From assembly GCA_020633495.1 (NCBI GenBank), contig JACKDR010000022.1, forward strand, positions 1 through 64,000: a stretch of DNA of 64,000 nucleotides, read 5' to 3'. The DNA is from Kofleriaceae bacterium. GTDB taxonomy: Bacteria; Myxococcota_A; Polyangia; Haliangiales; Haliangiaceae. The notes under the pieces were generated by a model, which did not search any database, was not told the DNA's origin, and saw nothing but the letters and a program-made list of their open reading frames with translations. How positions within the stretch are numbered: position 1 is the first letter of the stretch; the number at the start of each line of letters is the position of its first letter. The position numbers and the translations under genes were made by a program. Positions 7,340-16,411 of the stretch are shown one piece after another.

Positions 7340-8878
7340 ATGTCCCGGTCGATCATAGCGGGGGTCGTCGCGGTGGTGATCGCGGCGCTGACCGCGACTG
7401 CCTACTTCGCGACGACGTCGAGCCAGGAGGAACGGGTCCAGAAGGACCTGCGCGATCGCGTGCGCCGCGCGCGCGACCAGATCCTGCAGACCTCCACGCT
7501 CGAGGGCCTGGCGATCCTCAAGAAGGTCGAGGCCCTGGCCGCCGCGCCCGAGGCCCTCGACGCGATCAAGGCCGCGGACGCCAAGGACAGCCAGGCGCTG
7601 GCGCGGCTGTCCGACCGCGTCTTCACCGAGTACCGCGCCAACGAGAAGACCGATCCGCCCGACGTCCTGGCCCTGGTCAACGACCAGGGCGACGTCGTCG
7701 CGATGCACGGCATCGCCAACCCGACCGCGGGTGAGTTCAAGGCCGACGGCAAGGTCATCGTGCCGGCGCTGGCCGAGGCGCTGCAGCGCCGGATCGTCAT
7801 CAGCGAGATCTGGCGGCTGCCCGACGTCGGCCTGGTCCGCATCGGCATCGCGCCGGTGATCGACCACGAGGCGTCGGCGGTGGCGTCGGCCGAGGCCGGC
7901 GAGGAGAAGGTCGTCATCAAGGGCGCCGTCGTCGCCGCCTACGCGTTGACCGCGCGCGCGGCCCAGGCCCAGGACGATCTGCTGGGCGTCCGCGTCGCCT
8001 ACTTCGACGGCGAGCACGTGTCCGCGACCAGCTTTCGCCGCGGCGGCGGCCACGACGAGAACACCGAGATCCGCGACGCGCTGTCGAAGGCGCTGGCCCA
8101 GAGCGGCCTGCGCCAGGCGGCGCTGTCGGAGGCGACCGCGCTCAAGATCGCGGCGTTCGACGTCGGCGGCGAGAAGTACGTGGCGTCGTCGGTGCGGATG
8201 CCGCGGTTCGCCACCAAGGACCTGCCCAAGACCTACCCCGATCAGACCGTCGGCGCCCTCGTGCTGGTGTCGGTCGGCGCCGAGGCCAGCGAGTTCGTCA
8301 AGCCGGCCAAGACCTTCATCTTGCTGGTCGGCCTCGGCTCGCTGGTGGTGGCGCTGTTCGGCATGTACCTGGTGTACCGGCGCATCGAGACCCAGATCGA
8401 TCAGGTCGAGCTGGGCATCGCCGAGATCATCAACGGCAACCTGGACCGCACGTTCCAGCCGGTCGGCGACGACCTCGACGGCGTCGCCAACGGCCTCAAC
8501 GTCATGCTGGCGCGCCTGCTCGGCCGCCCCGAGCCCGGCGAGGAGGCCTTCGACGAGAACGGCAACCCGATCGTCCCGGGCCGGGTCGACTTCGAGGAGG
8601 CGCCCGAGGGCGAGGCGCCGGCGGCGCCCGCCGCGGATCCCGAGCTGGCGGCGCTGGCCCAGGAGCCGGAGCCCGACTACTACAAGCGACTGTTCACCGA
8701 GTACGTCGCCGCCCGCAAGGCGGCCGGCTCCTCGGAGGAGGTCAGCTTCGAGAGCTTCATCGCCAAGCTGCGGGTCAACGAGGGCAAGCTCAAGGCCCAG
8801 TACCAGTGCCGGGCGGTGCGGTTCCGGGTCGTCACCAAGGACGGCAAGGTGACGCTCAAGCCGGTGCCGATTTTCTAG
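7340..8878 (+). CDS. Membrane sensor-like protein with MXAN_5187-like C-terminus
   Basis: This 512-aa protein has an N-terminal membrane segment (about 5-24), a periplasmic region of about 300 residues that looks like a Cache-type sensor, and a second membrane segment (about 328-348, FILLVGLGSLVVALFGMYLVY). A short HAMP-like stretch follows (ETQIDQVELGIAEIINGNLD...GDDLDGVANGLNVML), then an acidic linker. The last 65 residues (from about YYKRLFTEYV to KPVPIF) match my recollection of the uncharacterised MXAN_5187 C-terminal domain of myxobacteria. No kinase, cyclase or methyl-accepting domain is present, so it may pass a signal by protein contact. It has its own strong promoter. Confidence 0.8.
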   Translation: MSRSIIAGVVAVVIAALTATAYFATTSSQEERVQKDLRDRVRRARDQILQTSTLEGLAILKKVEALAAAPEALDAIKAADAKDSQALARLSDRVFTEYRANEKTDPPDVLALVNDQGDVVAMHGIANPTAGEFKADGKVIVPALAEALQRRIVISEIWRLPDVGLVRIGIAPVIDHEASAVASAEAGEEKVVIKGAVVAAYALTARAAQAQDDLLGVRVAYFDGEHVSATSFRRGGGHDENTEIRDALSKALAQSGLRQAALSEATALKIAAFDVGGEKYVASSVRMPRFATKDLPKTYPDQTVGALVLVSVGAEASEFVKPAKTFILLVGLGSLVVALFGMYLVYRRIETQIDQVELGIAEIINGNLDRTFQPVGDDLDGVANGLNVMLARLLGRPEPGEEAFDENGNPIVPGRVDFEEAPEGEAPAAPAADPELAALAQEPEPDYYKRLFTEYVAARKAAGSSEEVSFESFIAKLRVNEGKLKAQYQCRAVRFRVVTKDGKVTLKPVPIF

Positions 8879-8969
8879 GGAGCGGGCGGTGGTGGCGCCC
8901 TGGACGAGCGTGAGACCGCGAGCGCCGCGGTCCGCTCGCCGCCGGCCGGATCGTCCGGAGCCACAGATT

Positions 8970-8996
8970 CCGGGGGAGCCGGGACAGCTCCCCCGG
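8970..8996 (+). terminator. Hairpin terminator candidate
   Basis: A perfect 10-bp inverted repeat (CCGGGGGAGC / GCTCCCCCGG) with a 7-base loop lies in the 248-bp gap after the sensor gene. It has no T run, so intrinsic termination is uncertain, but it resembles the hairpin at 1473-1499. I saw no gene in the rest of the gap. Confidence 0.5.
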
Positions 8997-9126
8997 ACCC
9001 CCATCCGGGAGTCAGAACCAGATCGATACTGCCGGGGGCAGACGCGGTCGCTGGACGGAGTCGCAGACGCATGAGCACCTCGCACCCCGGAGCCCGGAAC
9101 CCCTTCGTCGTCGGGCGGGCCCGCCC

Positions 9127-10308
9127 GTGACCCGCGTCGTCAGCGGCCTCGAGCGGCTGGTCGGGCAGGGCGGCGGCGTCCTGCGCGGCAAGCGGGTCGG
9201 GCTGATCGCCAACCCGACCGCGGTCGACGCCGAGCTGCGCCACGCCGCCGATCTGCTGGCCGCGCTGCCCGGCGTCGAGCTCGCCGCGCTGTTCGGCCCC
9301 GAGCACGGCGTCCGCGGCGACGCCCAGGACATGATCGGCGTCGCCGCCGATCACGACGCCCGCACCGGCCTGCCGGTGCACAGCCTGTACGGCCACGACG
9401 CGGCGTCGCTGACGCCGACCCCGGCGATGCTCGACGGCCTCGACGTCGTCGTCTACGACGTCCAGGACGTCGGCAGCCGCTACTACACGTTCGTGTGGAC
9501 GATGGTGCTGGCGATGCGCGCCTGCGCCCGCGCCGGCGTCGCGTTCATCGTCCTCGACCGGCCCAACCCGATCGGCGGCGACCTCGTCGAGGGCGGCGCC
9601 ATCGCCGCCGGCTACGACTCCTTCGTCGGGCTGTGCTCGGTGCCCAACCGCCACGGCCTCACCGCCGGCGAGATCGCGCGCTGGCGCGCCGCCGAGGAGC
9701 ACCTCGATCTCGACCTCGACGTCGTCGAGCTCGAGGGCTGGTCGCGCGGCATGGCGTTCGCCGACACCGGGCTGCCGTGGGTCATGCCGTCGCCCAACAT
9801 GCCGACCTGCGACACCGCGCTGGTGTACCCGGGCATGTGCCTGGTCGAGGGCACCGAGCTGTCCGAGGGCCGCGGCACGACCCGGCCGTTCGAGCTGGTC
9901 GGGGCGCCCCACCTCGACGGCTGGGCGCTCGCCGACGCGCTCGCCGCCGACGGTCTGCCCGGCGTCCGGTTCCGCCCGGTGGTGTTCACGCCGATGTTCC
10001 AGAAGCACGCCCGGGTCGCGTGCGGCGGCGTCCAGCTCCACGTCACCGACCCGCGCGGGTTCCGCCCGTACCTCACCGGGGTCGCGGTGCTGCGCGCGGC
10101 GCACGCCCAGGACCCGGCGCGCTTCGCGTGGCGGACCCGCGCCTACGAGTTCGTCGACCGCATCCCGGCGATCGATCTGCTGTGCGGCTCGGCCGCGGTC
10201 CGCGACGGCATCGACGCCGGCGCCGCGCTCGCCGACCTGGCCGCGACCTGGGCCGACGAGGAAGCGGCGTTCCGCGCCGCCCGCGCCGCGACCTTGCAGT
10301 ATCGTTAG
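9127..10308 (+). CDS. namZ: NamZ-like exo-beta-N-acetylmuramidase (DUF1343)
   Basis: This 393-aa protein with a GTG start belongs to the DUF1343/NamZ family, whose characterised members remove MurNAc from the non-reducing end of peptidoglycan fragments. Diagnostic motifs are GLIANPTAV (about 24-32), LFGPEHGVRGDAQ (about 57-69), YDVQDVGSRYYTF and LDRPNPIGG. Length fits the family. No clear signal peptide is visible from this start, whereas many relatives are exported, so it may act in the cytoplasm in cell-wall recycling or the true start may differ. It leads a three-gene operon with nadD 6 bases downstream. Confidence 0.88.
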   Translation: MTRVVSGLERLVGQGGGVLRGKRVGLIANPTAVDAELRHAADLLAALPGVELAALFGPEHGVRGDAQDMIGVAADHDARTGLPVHSLYGHDAASLTPTPAMLDGLDVVVYDVQDVGSRYYTFVWTMVLAMRACARAGVAFIVLDRPNPIGGDLVEGGAIAAGYDSFVGLCSVPNRHGLTAGEIARWRAAEEHLDLDLDVVELEGWSRGMAFADTGLPWVMPSPNMPTCDTALVYPGMCLVEGTELSEGRGTTRPFELVGAPHLDGWALADALAADGLPGVRFRPVVFTPMFQKHARVACGGVQLHVTDPRGFRPYLTGVAVLRAAHAQDPARFAWRTRAYEFVDRIPAIDLLCGSAAVRDGIDAGAALADLAATWADEEAAFRAARAATLQYR

Positions 10309-10314
10309 CGCGCC

Positions 10315-10896
10315 ATGGCGCGCGCGATCGCCCTGTTCGGCGGCAGCTTCAACCCGCCGCACGTCGCCCACCAGATGGTGGCGCTGTTCGTCCTCGAGAC
10401 CGCCGGGGTCGACGAGCTGTGGCTGCTGCCGACCTGGAAGCACCCGTTCGCCAAGCACCTGGTCGACTTCGACCACCGCGTCGCGATGTGCGAGCGCGCC
10501 GCCGCGGCGCTGGGGCCGCGGTGCCGGGTGTCGCGGATCGAGGCCGAGCTGGCGGCGCGCCCCGACTTCGTCGCCAGCCGCACCCTCGACACGATCGCGG
10601 CGCTGCGTCATCGCCACCCCGACGATCGCTTCCACCTGGTGATCGGCGCCGACATCCTGGCCGAGACCGACAAGTGGTACCGGTGGGACGACGTCGTCCG
10701 CGCCGCGCCGCCGATCGTCGTCGGACGCGGCGGCCACGCCGCGCCGCCGGGCGCGATCGTGGCGGGCATCGAGATGCCCGAGGTGTCGTCGACCGAGGTC
10801 CGCGCGCGTCTGGCGCGGGGCGAGTCGGCGCTGCCTCTGGTGCCGCGCGCGGTGATGGGATATATCGCCGAGCACCAGCTGTACCGGACCGCGTGA
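10315..10896 (+). CDS. nadD: Nicotinate-nucleotide adenylyltransferase
   Basis: This 193-aa protein transfers AMP from ATP to nicotinate mononucleotide, the penultimate step of NAD synthesis in the cytoplasm. The nucleotidyltransferase signature GGSFNPPHVAH (9-19) is intact, as is the C-terminal SSTEVRARL motif (ISSTxIR type). Length matches NadD. It lies between the NamZ-like gene and a DUF2520 gene with very short spacers, so it is probably cotranscribed. Confidence 0.92.
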   Translation: MARAIALFGGSFNPPHVAHQMVALFVLETAGVDELWLLPTWKHPFAKHLVDFDHRVAMCERAAAALGPRCRVSRIEAELAARPDFVASRTLDTIAALRHRHPDDRFHLVIGADILAETDKWYRWDDVVRAAPPIVVGRGGHAAPPGAIVAGIEMPEVSSTEVRARLARGESALPLVPRAVMGYIAEHQLYRTA

Positions 10897-10900
10897 TCCC

Positions 10901-11797
10901 GTGACCCAGCGCTCCCCCAACACGTTCGTCGTCGGTGCCGGCCCGGTCGCCACCGCCCTGGCCGGCGCGCTGCGCCTCGGCGGCGTCCCGGTGCTCGGCC
11001 TGTGGGCGCGTCGCCCCGTCGCCGCCCGCACCGCCGCCGCGGTCGCCGGCGTCGCCGCCTACTCGTCGGCGCCGCCCGATCTCATCCTCGAGGCCGACGT
11101 CGTCCTGGTCGCGGTGCGCGACGCCGCGATCGGCGAGGTCGCGTCACGCCTGGTCGGCACCGGGCTGATCTCGAGCCGCCACGTCCTCTTGCACTGCTCG
11201 GGCGCGTTCTCGTCGGCCGAGGCGTTCGCCGCGGTCGCCGGCAAGCTGGGCGGCGTCGGCACGCTGCACCCGCTGCGCGCGATCGCCGACGGCCGCACCG
11301 CGATGCGCGCGCTCAAGGGCACGGTCTTCGGCGTCGAGGGCGACGAGCGCGGCCGCGCCGCCGCCAGCGCCCTGGTCGCCGCCCTCGGGGGCCGCGCGGT
11401 GGCGCTCGACGGCCGCCAGATGCCCGCCTACCACGCGGCCTGCGCGTTCGCGTCGAACTACGTGGTCGCGCTGCTCGACGCCGCGGCCGCGGCGCTGCAG
11501 CGGGCCGGCATCCCCGAGCAGGAGGCCCTGGCCGCGATGATCCCGCTGGCGCAGGGCGCGCTGGCCAACGTCGCCGAGCGCGGCGTCGCGGGCGGCCTGA
11601 CCGGGCCGATCCGCCGCGGCGACGAGCTCACGGTCGCCCGCCACCTCGACGCCCTGGCCGACGATCCGTCGCTGGTCGAGCTGTACAAGGCGCTGGGCCG
11701 CCGCACCGCCGCCATCGCGGCGCGGGTCGAGGGCGCCGACGCTCCCGACCACGGCGGGCTCGAGGCGATCCGCGCCCGGCTCGGCAGCGCGGCCTAG
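10901..11797 (+). CDS. Rossmann-fold/DUF2520 oxidoreductase-like protein
   Basis: This 298-aa protein starts with GTG. The N-terminal Rossmann domain (about 8-125) has a GAGPVATALAGAL dinucleotide loop and DVVLVAVRDAAIGEVA, typical of NADP-binding reductases related to ketopantoate and pyrroline-5-carboxylate reductases. The C-terminal helical domain (about 150-280) is DUF2520, with HAACAFASNYVVALLDAA and TGPIRRGD. The substrate of this family is not established as far as I know. It is the last gene of the NamZ-nadD operon; a GATCCCG/CGGGATC inverted repeat follows at 11809-11836. Confidence 0.85.
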   Translation: MTQRSPNTFVVGAGPVATALAGALRLGGVPVLGLWARRPVAARTAAAVAGVAAYSSAPPDLILEADVVLVAVRDAAIGEVASRLVGTGLISSRHVLLHCSGAFSSAEAFAAVAGKLGGVGTLHPLRAIADGRTAMRALKGTVFGVEGDERGRAAASALVAALGGRAVALDGRQMPAYHAACAFASNYVVALLDAAAAALQRAGIPEQEALAAMIPLAQGALANVAERGVAGGLTGPIRRGDELTVARHLDALADDPSLVELYKALGRRTAAIAARVEGADAPDHGGLEAIRARLGSAA

Positions 11798-11808
11798 GCT
11801 GATCGCGC

Positions 11809-11836
11809 GATCCCGCGGGCTTCGCGGCTCGGGATC
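11809..11836 (+). terminator. Hairpin after the NamZ-nadD operon
   Basis: A 7-bp inverted repeat (GATCCCG / CGGGATC) with an inner GC-rich loop begins 12 bases after the stop codon of the DUF2520 gene. There is no T run, so termination is only inferred from position. Confidence 0.35.
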
Positions 11837-11976
11837 GTCCCGACGTGGGCCCGGTGCGACCCGCGGCGTCGACGCGGCCAGGTCCGGTCAGCGCCCGGTC
11901 CTCGGTTTCGGGGTGCGTCGGGCAGAAGAAACCGGCTAGGCTCGGCGTCGAAGCCCGCACTGCCACCGGAGGGGAC

Positions 11977-12531
11977 ATGCATCTCGTTCGCGCTCGCTCG
12001 CTCGCCGTCGGCCTCGCCGTCACCCTGGCCTTCGGCCTCGCCCTGATCGCCCGCGCCCCGGCCGCCTCGGCCGGCAAGCCGGAGAAGGTCTTCGGCGGCA
12101 AGATCCTGGTCTCGGACAAGAAGTTCCCGACCTCGGCCAAGAGCGAGAGCCAGTTCATCTCGAAGCTGAAAAAGCAGCAGAAGTCGCAGTTCTGGGAGGA
12201 CAAGGAAGAGCAGCAGTGGAAGGTCTACTTCGCCGCGTTCTTCAAGAAGCCGCTCGCAGACCTCGAGTACACGGTCAAGATCTACGACGTCACCGGCAAG
12301 CAGCAGGCGCTGCTGCTGGCGTTCGAGCAGTTCACCGACTCGTCCAAGCAGACCTCGCTGATCTCGCACCTGGTGCTGGAGCGGAAGTTCGTCGGCGTCA
12401 ACAAGCAGCTGCTGATGACGATCGAGAGCAAGGGCCACGTGGTCGCGACCGGTCGCTTCAAGATCCTCGGCGAGGCCGAGAAGTTCTCGGGCAAGGTCGA
12501 CTTCTCCGAGGACGACACCAAGGGCAACTAG
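11977..12531 (+). CDS. Secreted hypothetical protein
   Basis: The protein is 184 aa from the ATG at 11977, which has GGAGGGG just upstream; an in-frame start at 11845 would hide the signal peptide. Residues 1-31 form a Sec signal ending APAASA. The mature domain (about 32-184) is rich in Lys and beta strands (YTVKIYDVTG, QQALLLAFEQF, LVLERKFVGVNKQLLMTIESKGHVVATGRFKILG), suggesting a small periplasmic beta-sandwich. No family is recognised. It stands alone between two hairpin or repeat regions. Confidence 0.8.
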   Translation: MHLVRARSLAVGLAVTLAFGLALIARAPAASAGKPEKVFGGKILVSDKKFPTSAKSESQFISKLKKQQKSQFWEDKEEQQWKVYFAAFFKKPLADLEYTVKIYDVTGKQQALLLAFEQFTDSSKQTSLISHLVLERKFVGVNKQLLMTIESKGHVVATGRFKILGEAEKFSGKVDFSEDDTKGN

Positions 12532-12680
12532 GGGGCAGGGCCGCGGGGGCAGGGCCGGGAGATCGCCCGGCGCCGGCGCCCCGAAACCCTTGATCCCACA
12601 CCCTTCGTTGCGGTAAGCCGGCACCCACGCGCCCGACCTTTCCCCACATCCGGGGCGGCGAGCGCGGCTGGGGGTGCCCG
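12532..12680. repeat. Short direct repeat in an intergenic gap
   Basis: Directly after the stop codon the sequence GGGGGCAGGGCCG occurs twice in tandem. A TTGATC with TAAGCC 18 bp later (about 12589-12618) could be a weak promoter for the HEAT-repeat gene, but the match is poor. Confidence 0.35.
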
Positions 12681-13547
12681 ATGTCCTCGTCTCGTCGCAA
12701 CAGGTCGTGGTCGCTCGCGCTCGCCGCGGGAGCGTCGCTGGTGCTCGCGCACCCCGCGCTGACCGCCGCGCAGTCCGCCAAGGGCAAGGCGCCGGCGAAG
12801 ACGCCCAAGGGCGCCAAGGCGCCGCCCGTCGACGTCGCGGCCGAGCAGGCCCGCCTCGACGGCGCCGATGCCAAGGCCGCGGCCGACGCCGCCGCCCGGC
12901 TCGGCACCAGCGCCGATCCGGCGGCGCACGACGCCCTCCTCGACGCGCTGGCGACCGGCGTCGATCCCGACGTCGCGGTCGCCGCGCTCCGCGCGGTCGC
13001 GATGCACCCCGGCAAGGACGATCTGGCGGTGGTCGGTTACTACGCCCACTACCGCGACGACCAGGTCCGGGCCGCCGCGGCCGCTGCGCTCGGCGCCCTC
13101 GGCGGCGTCGGCGCCCACAAGGCCGTGATCGCGGCGCTGCACGACGACTCCGCCGCGGTCCGCGCCGCGGCCGCGGGCGCGGTCACCGCCGGCAAGATCA
13201 AGGAGGCCGCCGAGCCGCTGCTGCAGCTGCTCGCCAAGGGCGATCCGGCGTCGGCCAAGGCCCTGGCGGTGATCGCCGACGTCGAGCTGGCGCGCTTCAT
13301 CGGCGAGCAGCTCGGCCAGGTGCCCGACGGCCTGCTCGCCGAGTGTCTCGGCGCCATCCTGATGCGCCCCGACTTCGGCAACGAGGCCGCCAAGCTCCAG
13401 GTGGTGCGCGCCCTGGGCAAGGTCGCCGGCCCCGAGGCCACCCAGGCCCTCGCCGACTACGTCTCCGCCACCCCCGAGAAGCCGCCCCGGCAGTCGCGTC
13501 GCGAGGCCGAGGCGATGGTCGAGTCCCGCCTGGAAGGAGGCGAGTGA
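12681..13547 (+). CDS. Secreted HEAT-repeat protein
   Basis: This 288-aa protein carries a Sec signal (about 1-30, ending LTAAQS) and a Lys/Pro linker, then at least five HEAT-like repeats (about 48-265) with the usual alternating helices, for example DVAVAALRAVAM, DQVRAAAAAALGALGG and AAVRAAAAGAV. HEAT arrays are scaffolds, so a protein-binding role in the periplasm is likely. Its stop overlaps the start of the next gene (TGATG), a lipoprotein that also has HEAT-like helices, so the two are probably made together and may interact. Confidence 0.85.
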   Translation: MSSSRRNRSWSLALAAGASLVLAHPALTAAQSAKGKAPAKTPKGAKAPPVDVAAEQARLDGADAKAAADAAARLGTSADPAAHDALLDALATGVDPDVAVAALRAVAMHPGKDDLAVVGYYAHYRDDQVRAAAAAALGALGGVGAHKAVIAALHDDSAAVRAAAAGAVTAGKIKEAAEPLLQLLAKGDPASAKALAVIADVELARFIGEQLGQVPDGLLAECLGAILMRPDFGNEAAKLQVVRALGKVAGPEATQALADYVSATPEKPPRQSRREAEAMVESRLEGGE

Positions 13548-15385
13548 TGCGCGCGCTGACCCGCACCGCGATCGCCCTGGTGGTCGCGACCCTGCTCGCC
13601 GCCTGCGGCGGCGCCCAGACCTTCGGGCTCACGTCCGACGACAACAACCGCGACGCCCTGACCCAGGCCCTGGGCATGCGTCAGCTGCCCGCCAAGCCGG
13701 GCCCGGTCAACGCGACCGGCAAGCCGATGGTGTTCGCGGTGCTGGGCGGCAAGCCCCGGCGCCTGGTCGCCTACGACCTCGCCGCCGGCAAGGCGCAGTG
13801 GACCGTCGACGCCGACGTCCAGTCGCGGGTCGCGGTCGGCGGCGACTTCGTGGTCGCGCGCGAGGGCCAGCAGCTGGTCGCGCGCGACCTCGCCGACGGC
13901 AAGGTGCGCTGGCAGAGCCCGCTCGGCGGCGACCTGGTCGGCGTCACCGCCGACGGCACGCGCGCGTTCGCGGTCACCGCGTCGGGCAGCGGCCCCAAGA
14001 ACAAGCCGGTGTGGCGGCTCGCCGCCTACGACGGCGCCAGCGGCAACGAGCTGTGGAGCGCCGACGCGCCCGGTCAGCTCGGCGCGCCGGCGGCGCAGGG
14101 CGGGCTGGTCATGAGCCCGTTCCTCAAGCAGTGGCTGACGTTCCTCGACGCCGCCACCGGCAAGCCGATCACGCGCGTCCGCGGCCTCGACGAGGAGATC
14201 TCGTTCGTCGAGACCACCAGCGACGCCGCCTGGTTCGGCTCGGCGTTCGGCGTCTTCCGGGTCGACGCGCGCGCGGCCTCGGGCCAGCGCGCCGACGCCA
14301 CCTACGGCACGACGACCCTGCCCAAGCAGCTGGCCAAGGCGACCTGGGGCGCCGACGCCTTCGATCCGGTGCAGGCCGGCTACTCCGCCGCCGACCGGAC
14401 CCGGATCCTGTGGCGCGCGCCCGGCAGCGGCGGCGACGACGGCATGCAGTTCCAAGACGGCCTGGTCGCGGTCCACTACTTCCGCTTCGTCTTCGGCTAC
14501 ACCCCGGCCGGCGAGCTGCGCTGGGCCTACAGCCACCCGCGCGTCGAGCTGGTGGCCTCGGCCCACCTGGGCAGCGTCCTCGGCGCGGTGTCGCAGCGCG
14601 GAGAGATCGTCGCGCTCGATCCCGCCACCGGCGCGCTGCGCTGGGAGGGCGACCTCGGCGTCGACAAGGCCCAGGTCCTGGGCGCCACCTTCGACGCCGA
14701 CGGTTGGCAGCCCAGCGGCGGCGACGCGGTCGATCCCGGCACCACGGTCGCGGCGCTGATCGCGATCGCGCGCGATCGCGACGCCCGCTTCGCCGACGTC
14801 AAGGAGCTCGCGATCTCGGCGCTGGCCAGCCTGCCCGGCAAGGAGGTCTCGGCCGAGATCGTCGGCATCATCCAGGACGAGCGGACGCCGCCCAAGCTGC
14901 GCGACACCGCGGTCGAGGTGCTGATCTCGCGTAAGGACGCCTCGGCGCTCGACGTCTTCGCCGACGCCCTCGCGGTGCCCTACGACTACATCACCGGCAG
15001 CCAGCCGGTGGCGGTCGCCGAGGTCAGCAAGGCGATCGCCGGCCTCGCCGGCCTCGAGCTCGACGCCGGTGCCCGGACCCGCGCCACCGCGGCGCTGGTC
15101 GCGCTGCTCGAGTCACCGCGGACCGACAACCCCGAGCTGGTCGAGATCGTCAAGGCGCTGGCCGCGATCGGCGACGGCGCCGAGGTGACGCCGCTTCGCC
15201 GGATGCTGATGGCGTACCGGGCCGATCCGATGTTCGGCGGCGACCCCAAGCTGGTCGGCGCGGTGGTCGGCGCCCTGCTGGCGCGGGGCGGCGCCGCCCG
15301 CGAGTGGGTCGCGTACGTCGCCGAGGATCCCCGGACCCTCGACGCGGTGGCGCAGGTGGCGCGCCAGGCGCTGGCCAAGAAGTAG
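13547..15385 (+). CDS. Lipoprotein with PQQ-type beta-propeller and HEAT-like C-terminus
   Basis: The ATG at 13547 overlaps the upstream stop and gives 612 aa. The signal ends in a lipobox, LLAAC with Cys20. Residues about 60-400 hold PQQ-like propeller repeats, seen as 'AYDLAAGKAQWTVDADV', 'ARDLADGKVRWQSPLGGDL', 'AYDGASGNELWSADAP' and 'ALDPATGALRWEGDLG'. The C-terminal third (about 405-612) is HEAT-like. The propeller resembles BamB, but no other Bam genes are nearby, so a membrane-anchored scaffold is the safest description. Confidence 0.85.
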   Translation: MRALTRTAIALVVATLLAACGGAQTFGLTSDDNNRDALTQALGMRQLPAKPGPVNATGKPMVFAVLGGKPRRLVAYDLAAGKAQWTVDADVQSRVAVGGDFVVAREGQQLVARDLADGKVRWQSPLGGDLVGVTADGTRAFAVTASGSGPKNKPVWRLAAYDGASGNELWSADAPGQLGAPAAQGGLVMSPFLKQWLTFLDAATGKPITRVRGLDEEISFVETTSDAAWFGSAFGVFRVDARAASGQRADATYGTTTLPKQLAKATWGADAFDPVQAGYSAADRTRILWRAPGSGGDDGMQFQDGLVAVHYFRFVFGYTPAGELRWAYSHPRVELVASAHLGSVLGAVSQRGEIVALDPATGALRWEGDLGVDKAQVLGATFDADGWQPSGGDAVDPGTTVAALIAIARDRDARFADVKELAISALASLPGKEVSAEIVGIIQDERTPPKLRDTAVEVLISRKDASALDVFADALAVPYDYITGSQPVAVAEVSKAIAGLAGLELDAGARTRATAALVALLESPRTDNPELVEIVKALAAIGDGAEVTPLRRMLMAYRADPMFGGDPKLVGAVVGALLARGGAAREWVAYVAEDPRTLDAVAQVARQALAKK

Positions 15386-15422
15386 CGCGGTTGACAGCGG
15401 CGCGGCGCCCGGACACGCTCGG

Positions 15423-15821
15423 GTGTTGTCCGAGCGCCGCTATCACATCACGGTGTGCCGCGGCCCCGAGTGCGGCGACCGGCGCGGCTCGCGGGCGCTC
15501 TACGAGGCCTTCCTGGCCAGCGTCGCCGCCCACCGCCTGGCCCACCGCTGTCAGGTGAGGTGGCAGAGCTGCTTCGGCCGGTGCACCCAGGGACCGAACG
15601 TGCTGGTGCGCGAGGTCACGCCGGAACCACCCGGCCCGACACCGGAAAATGGCGCGGCGGCCTCGCCGCGCGCGACCGCTCTGTATAATGCTGTCGACGC
15701 CGTGAACGTCGACGAAGTCGTCAGCCAGCACGTCGGTGCCGGCGTCGTGGTGCGAGCCTTGATCCAGCCACCGTCGCTGCTGGGCTCGCGAGCTCTCTCT
15801 CCGTCCGGGAGTCGTCGCTGA
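15423..15821 (+). CDS. Thioredoxin-like [2Fe-2S] ferredoxin
   Basis: The first 60 or so residues match the thioredoxin-like 2Fe-2S ferredoxin family: strand RYHITVCRGPECGDR with Cys12 and Cys17, then a helix, then CQVRWQSCFGRCTQGPNVLVRE with the second Cys pair. Four spaced cysteines fit a [2Fe-2S] cluster. The remaining 65 residues of the 132-aa frame are low in order and contain a perfect TATAAT at 15684-15689, so they may be partly a promoter for the next gene. The stop overlaps the next ATG (TGATG). A GTG start is used. An electron-transfer partner is not evident. Confidence 0.75.
   Translation: MLSERRYHITVCRGPECGDRRGSRALYEAFLASVAAHRLAHRCQVRWQSCFGRCTQGPNVLVREVTPEPPGPTPENGAAASPRATALYNAVDAVNVDEVVSQHVGAGVVVRALIQPPSLLGSRALSPSGSRR
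15684..15689 (+). promoter_or_regulatory. Perfect -10 box inside the ferredoxin frame
   Basis: TATAAT matches the -10 consensus at all six positions, in DNA of more than 70% GC. No good -35 box is seen 17-18 bases upstream, so an activator might be needed. A start near 15696 would give the downstream lipoprotein a leader of about 125 bases. Confidence 0.45.
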
Positions 15822-16411
15822 TGAGTTGGAAGCTGCTGGGTCCGTGTCTGCTGTGCGCCGCCGTCCTGACGACCGGCTGCAAGGGCAAGATCACCTACAA
15901 GGACACGCCGGAGACGGTCAGCAAGCTGGAGAGCATGGAGCGGCAGATGGCCGACAAGGACACGCTCATCCAGTCGTTGCGCGACGACAACGCCCGCCTC
16001 GAGCGGGAGGGCGGCGCCGCCGGCGGCGAGTACGTCTTCACGATCGAGGGCGACGCGCTGTCGCTCAAGACCAAGCCGAGCCACGGCGGCGGCGGCGGCT
16101 CGATCGACGACGCCACCGCGACCGCGCTGTCGGGGCAGTTCCTCGACCTGGTCCAGAAGTCGCGCGGCTCGATCCAGAAGTGCTACGAGCAGGCGCTCAA
16201 GAAGTCGCCCGGCCTGCAGGCGCGGACCGTCACGCTCAAGCTGTCGGCGAGCTTCAACACCGCCGGCAAGTTCACGCGCGTCACCTTCAGCCCGCCCGAT
16301 CTGCCCGACCTGTTCGACAGCTGCCTGCGCGGCGTCGCGGGCAAGTGGCAGATGCCGGCGGCGCCGGCGGCGATGACGTTCCAGGCGCAGCTGTCGCTGA
16401 CGCCGACTTGA
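15821..16411 (+). CDS. AgmX/PglI-like lipoprotein
   Basis: This 196-aa lipoprotein has a lipobox (LTTGC, Cys20), a coiled-coil stretch (about 30-66, VSKLESMERQMADKDTLIQSL) and a C-terminal domain (about 100-190) resembling the AgmX/PglI C-terminal domain, itself TonB-C-like: SIQKCYEQALKKSPGLQARTVTLKLSASFNTAGKFTRV...DSCLRGVAGKWQMP. The two cysteines in 'KCYEQ' and 'DSCLRG' are the conserved pair of that family. It probably sits on the periplasmic face of a membrane. The stop codon is the first base triplet of a hairpin repeat. Confidence 0.82.
   Translation: MSWKLLGPCLLCAAVLTTGCKGKITYKDTPETVSKLESMERQMADKDTLIQSLRDDNARLEREGGAAGGEYVFTIEGDALSLKTKPSHGGGGGSIDDATATALSGQFLDLVQKSRGSIQKCYEQALKKSPGLQARTVTLKLSASFNTAGKFTRVTFSPPDLPDLFDSCLRGVAGKWQMPAAPAAMTFQAQLSLTPT

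Noticed and set aside
9127..10308. Secreted wall hydrolase
   Set aside because: No signal peptide is visible at this start, so I do not claim export.
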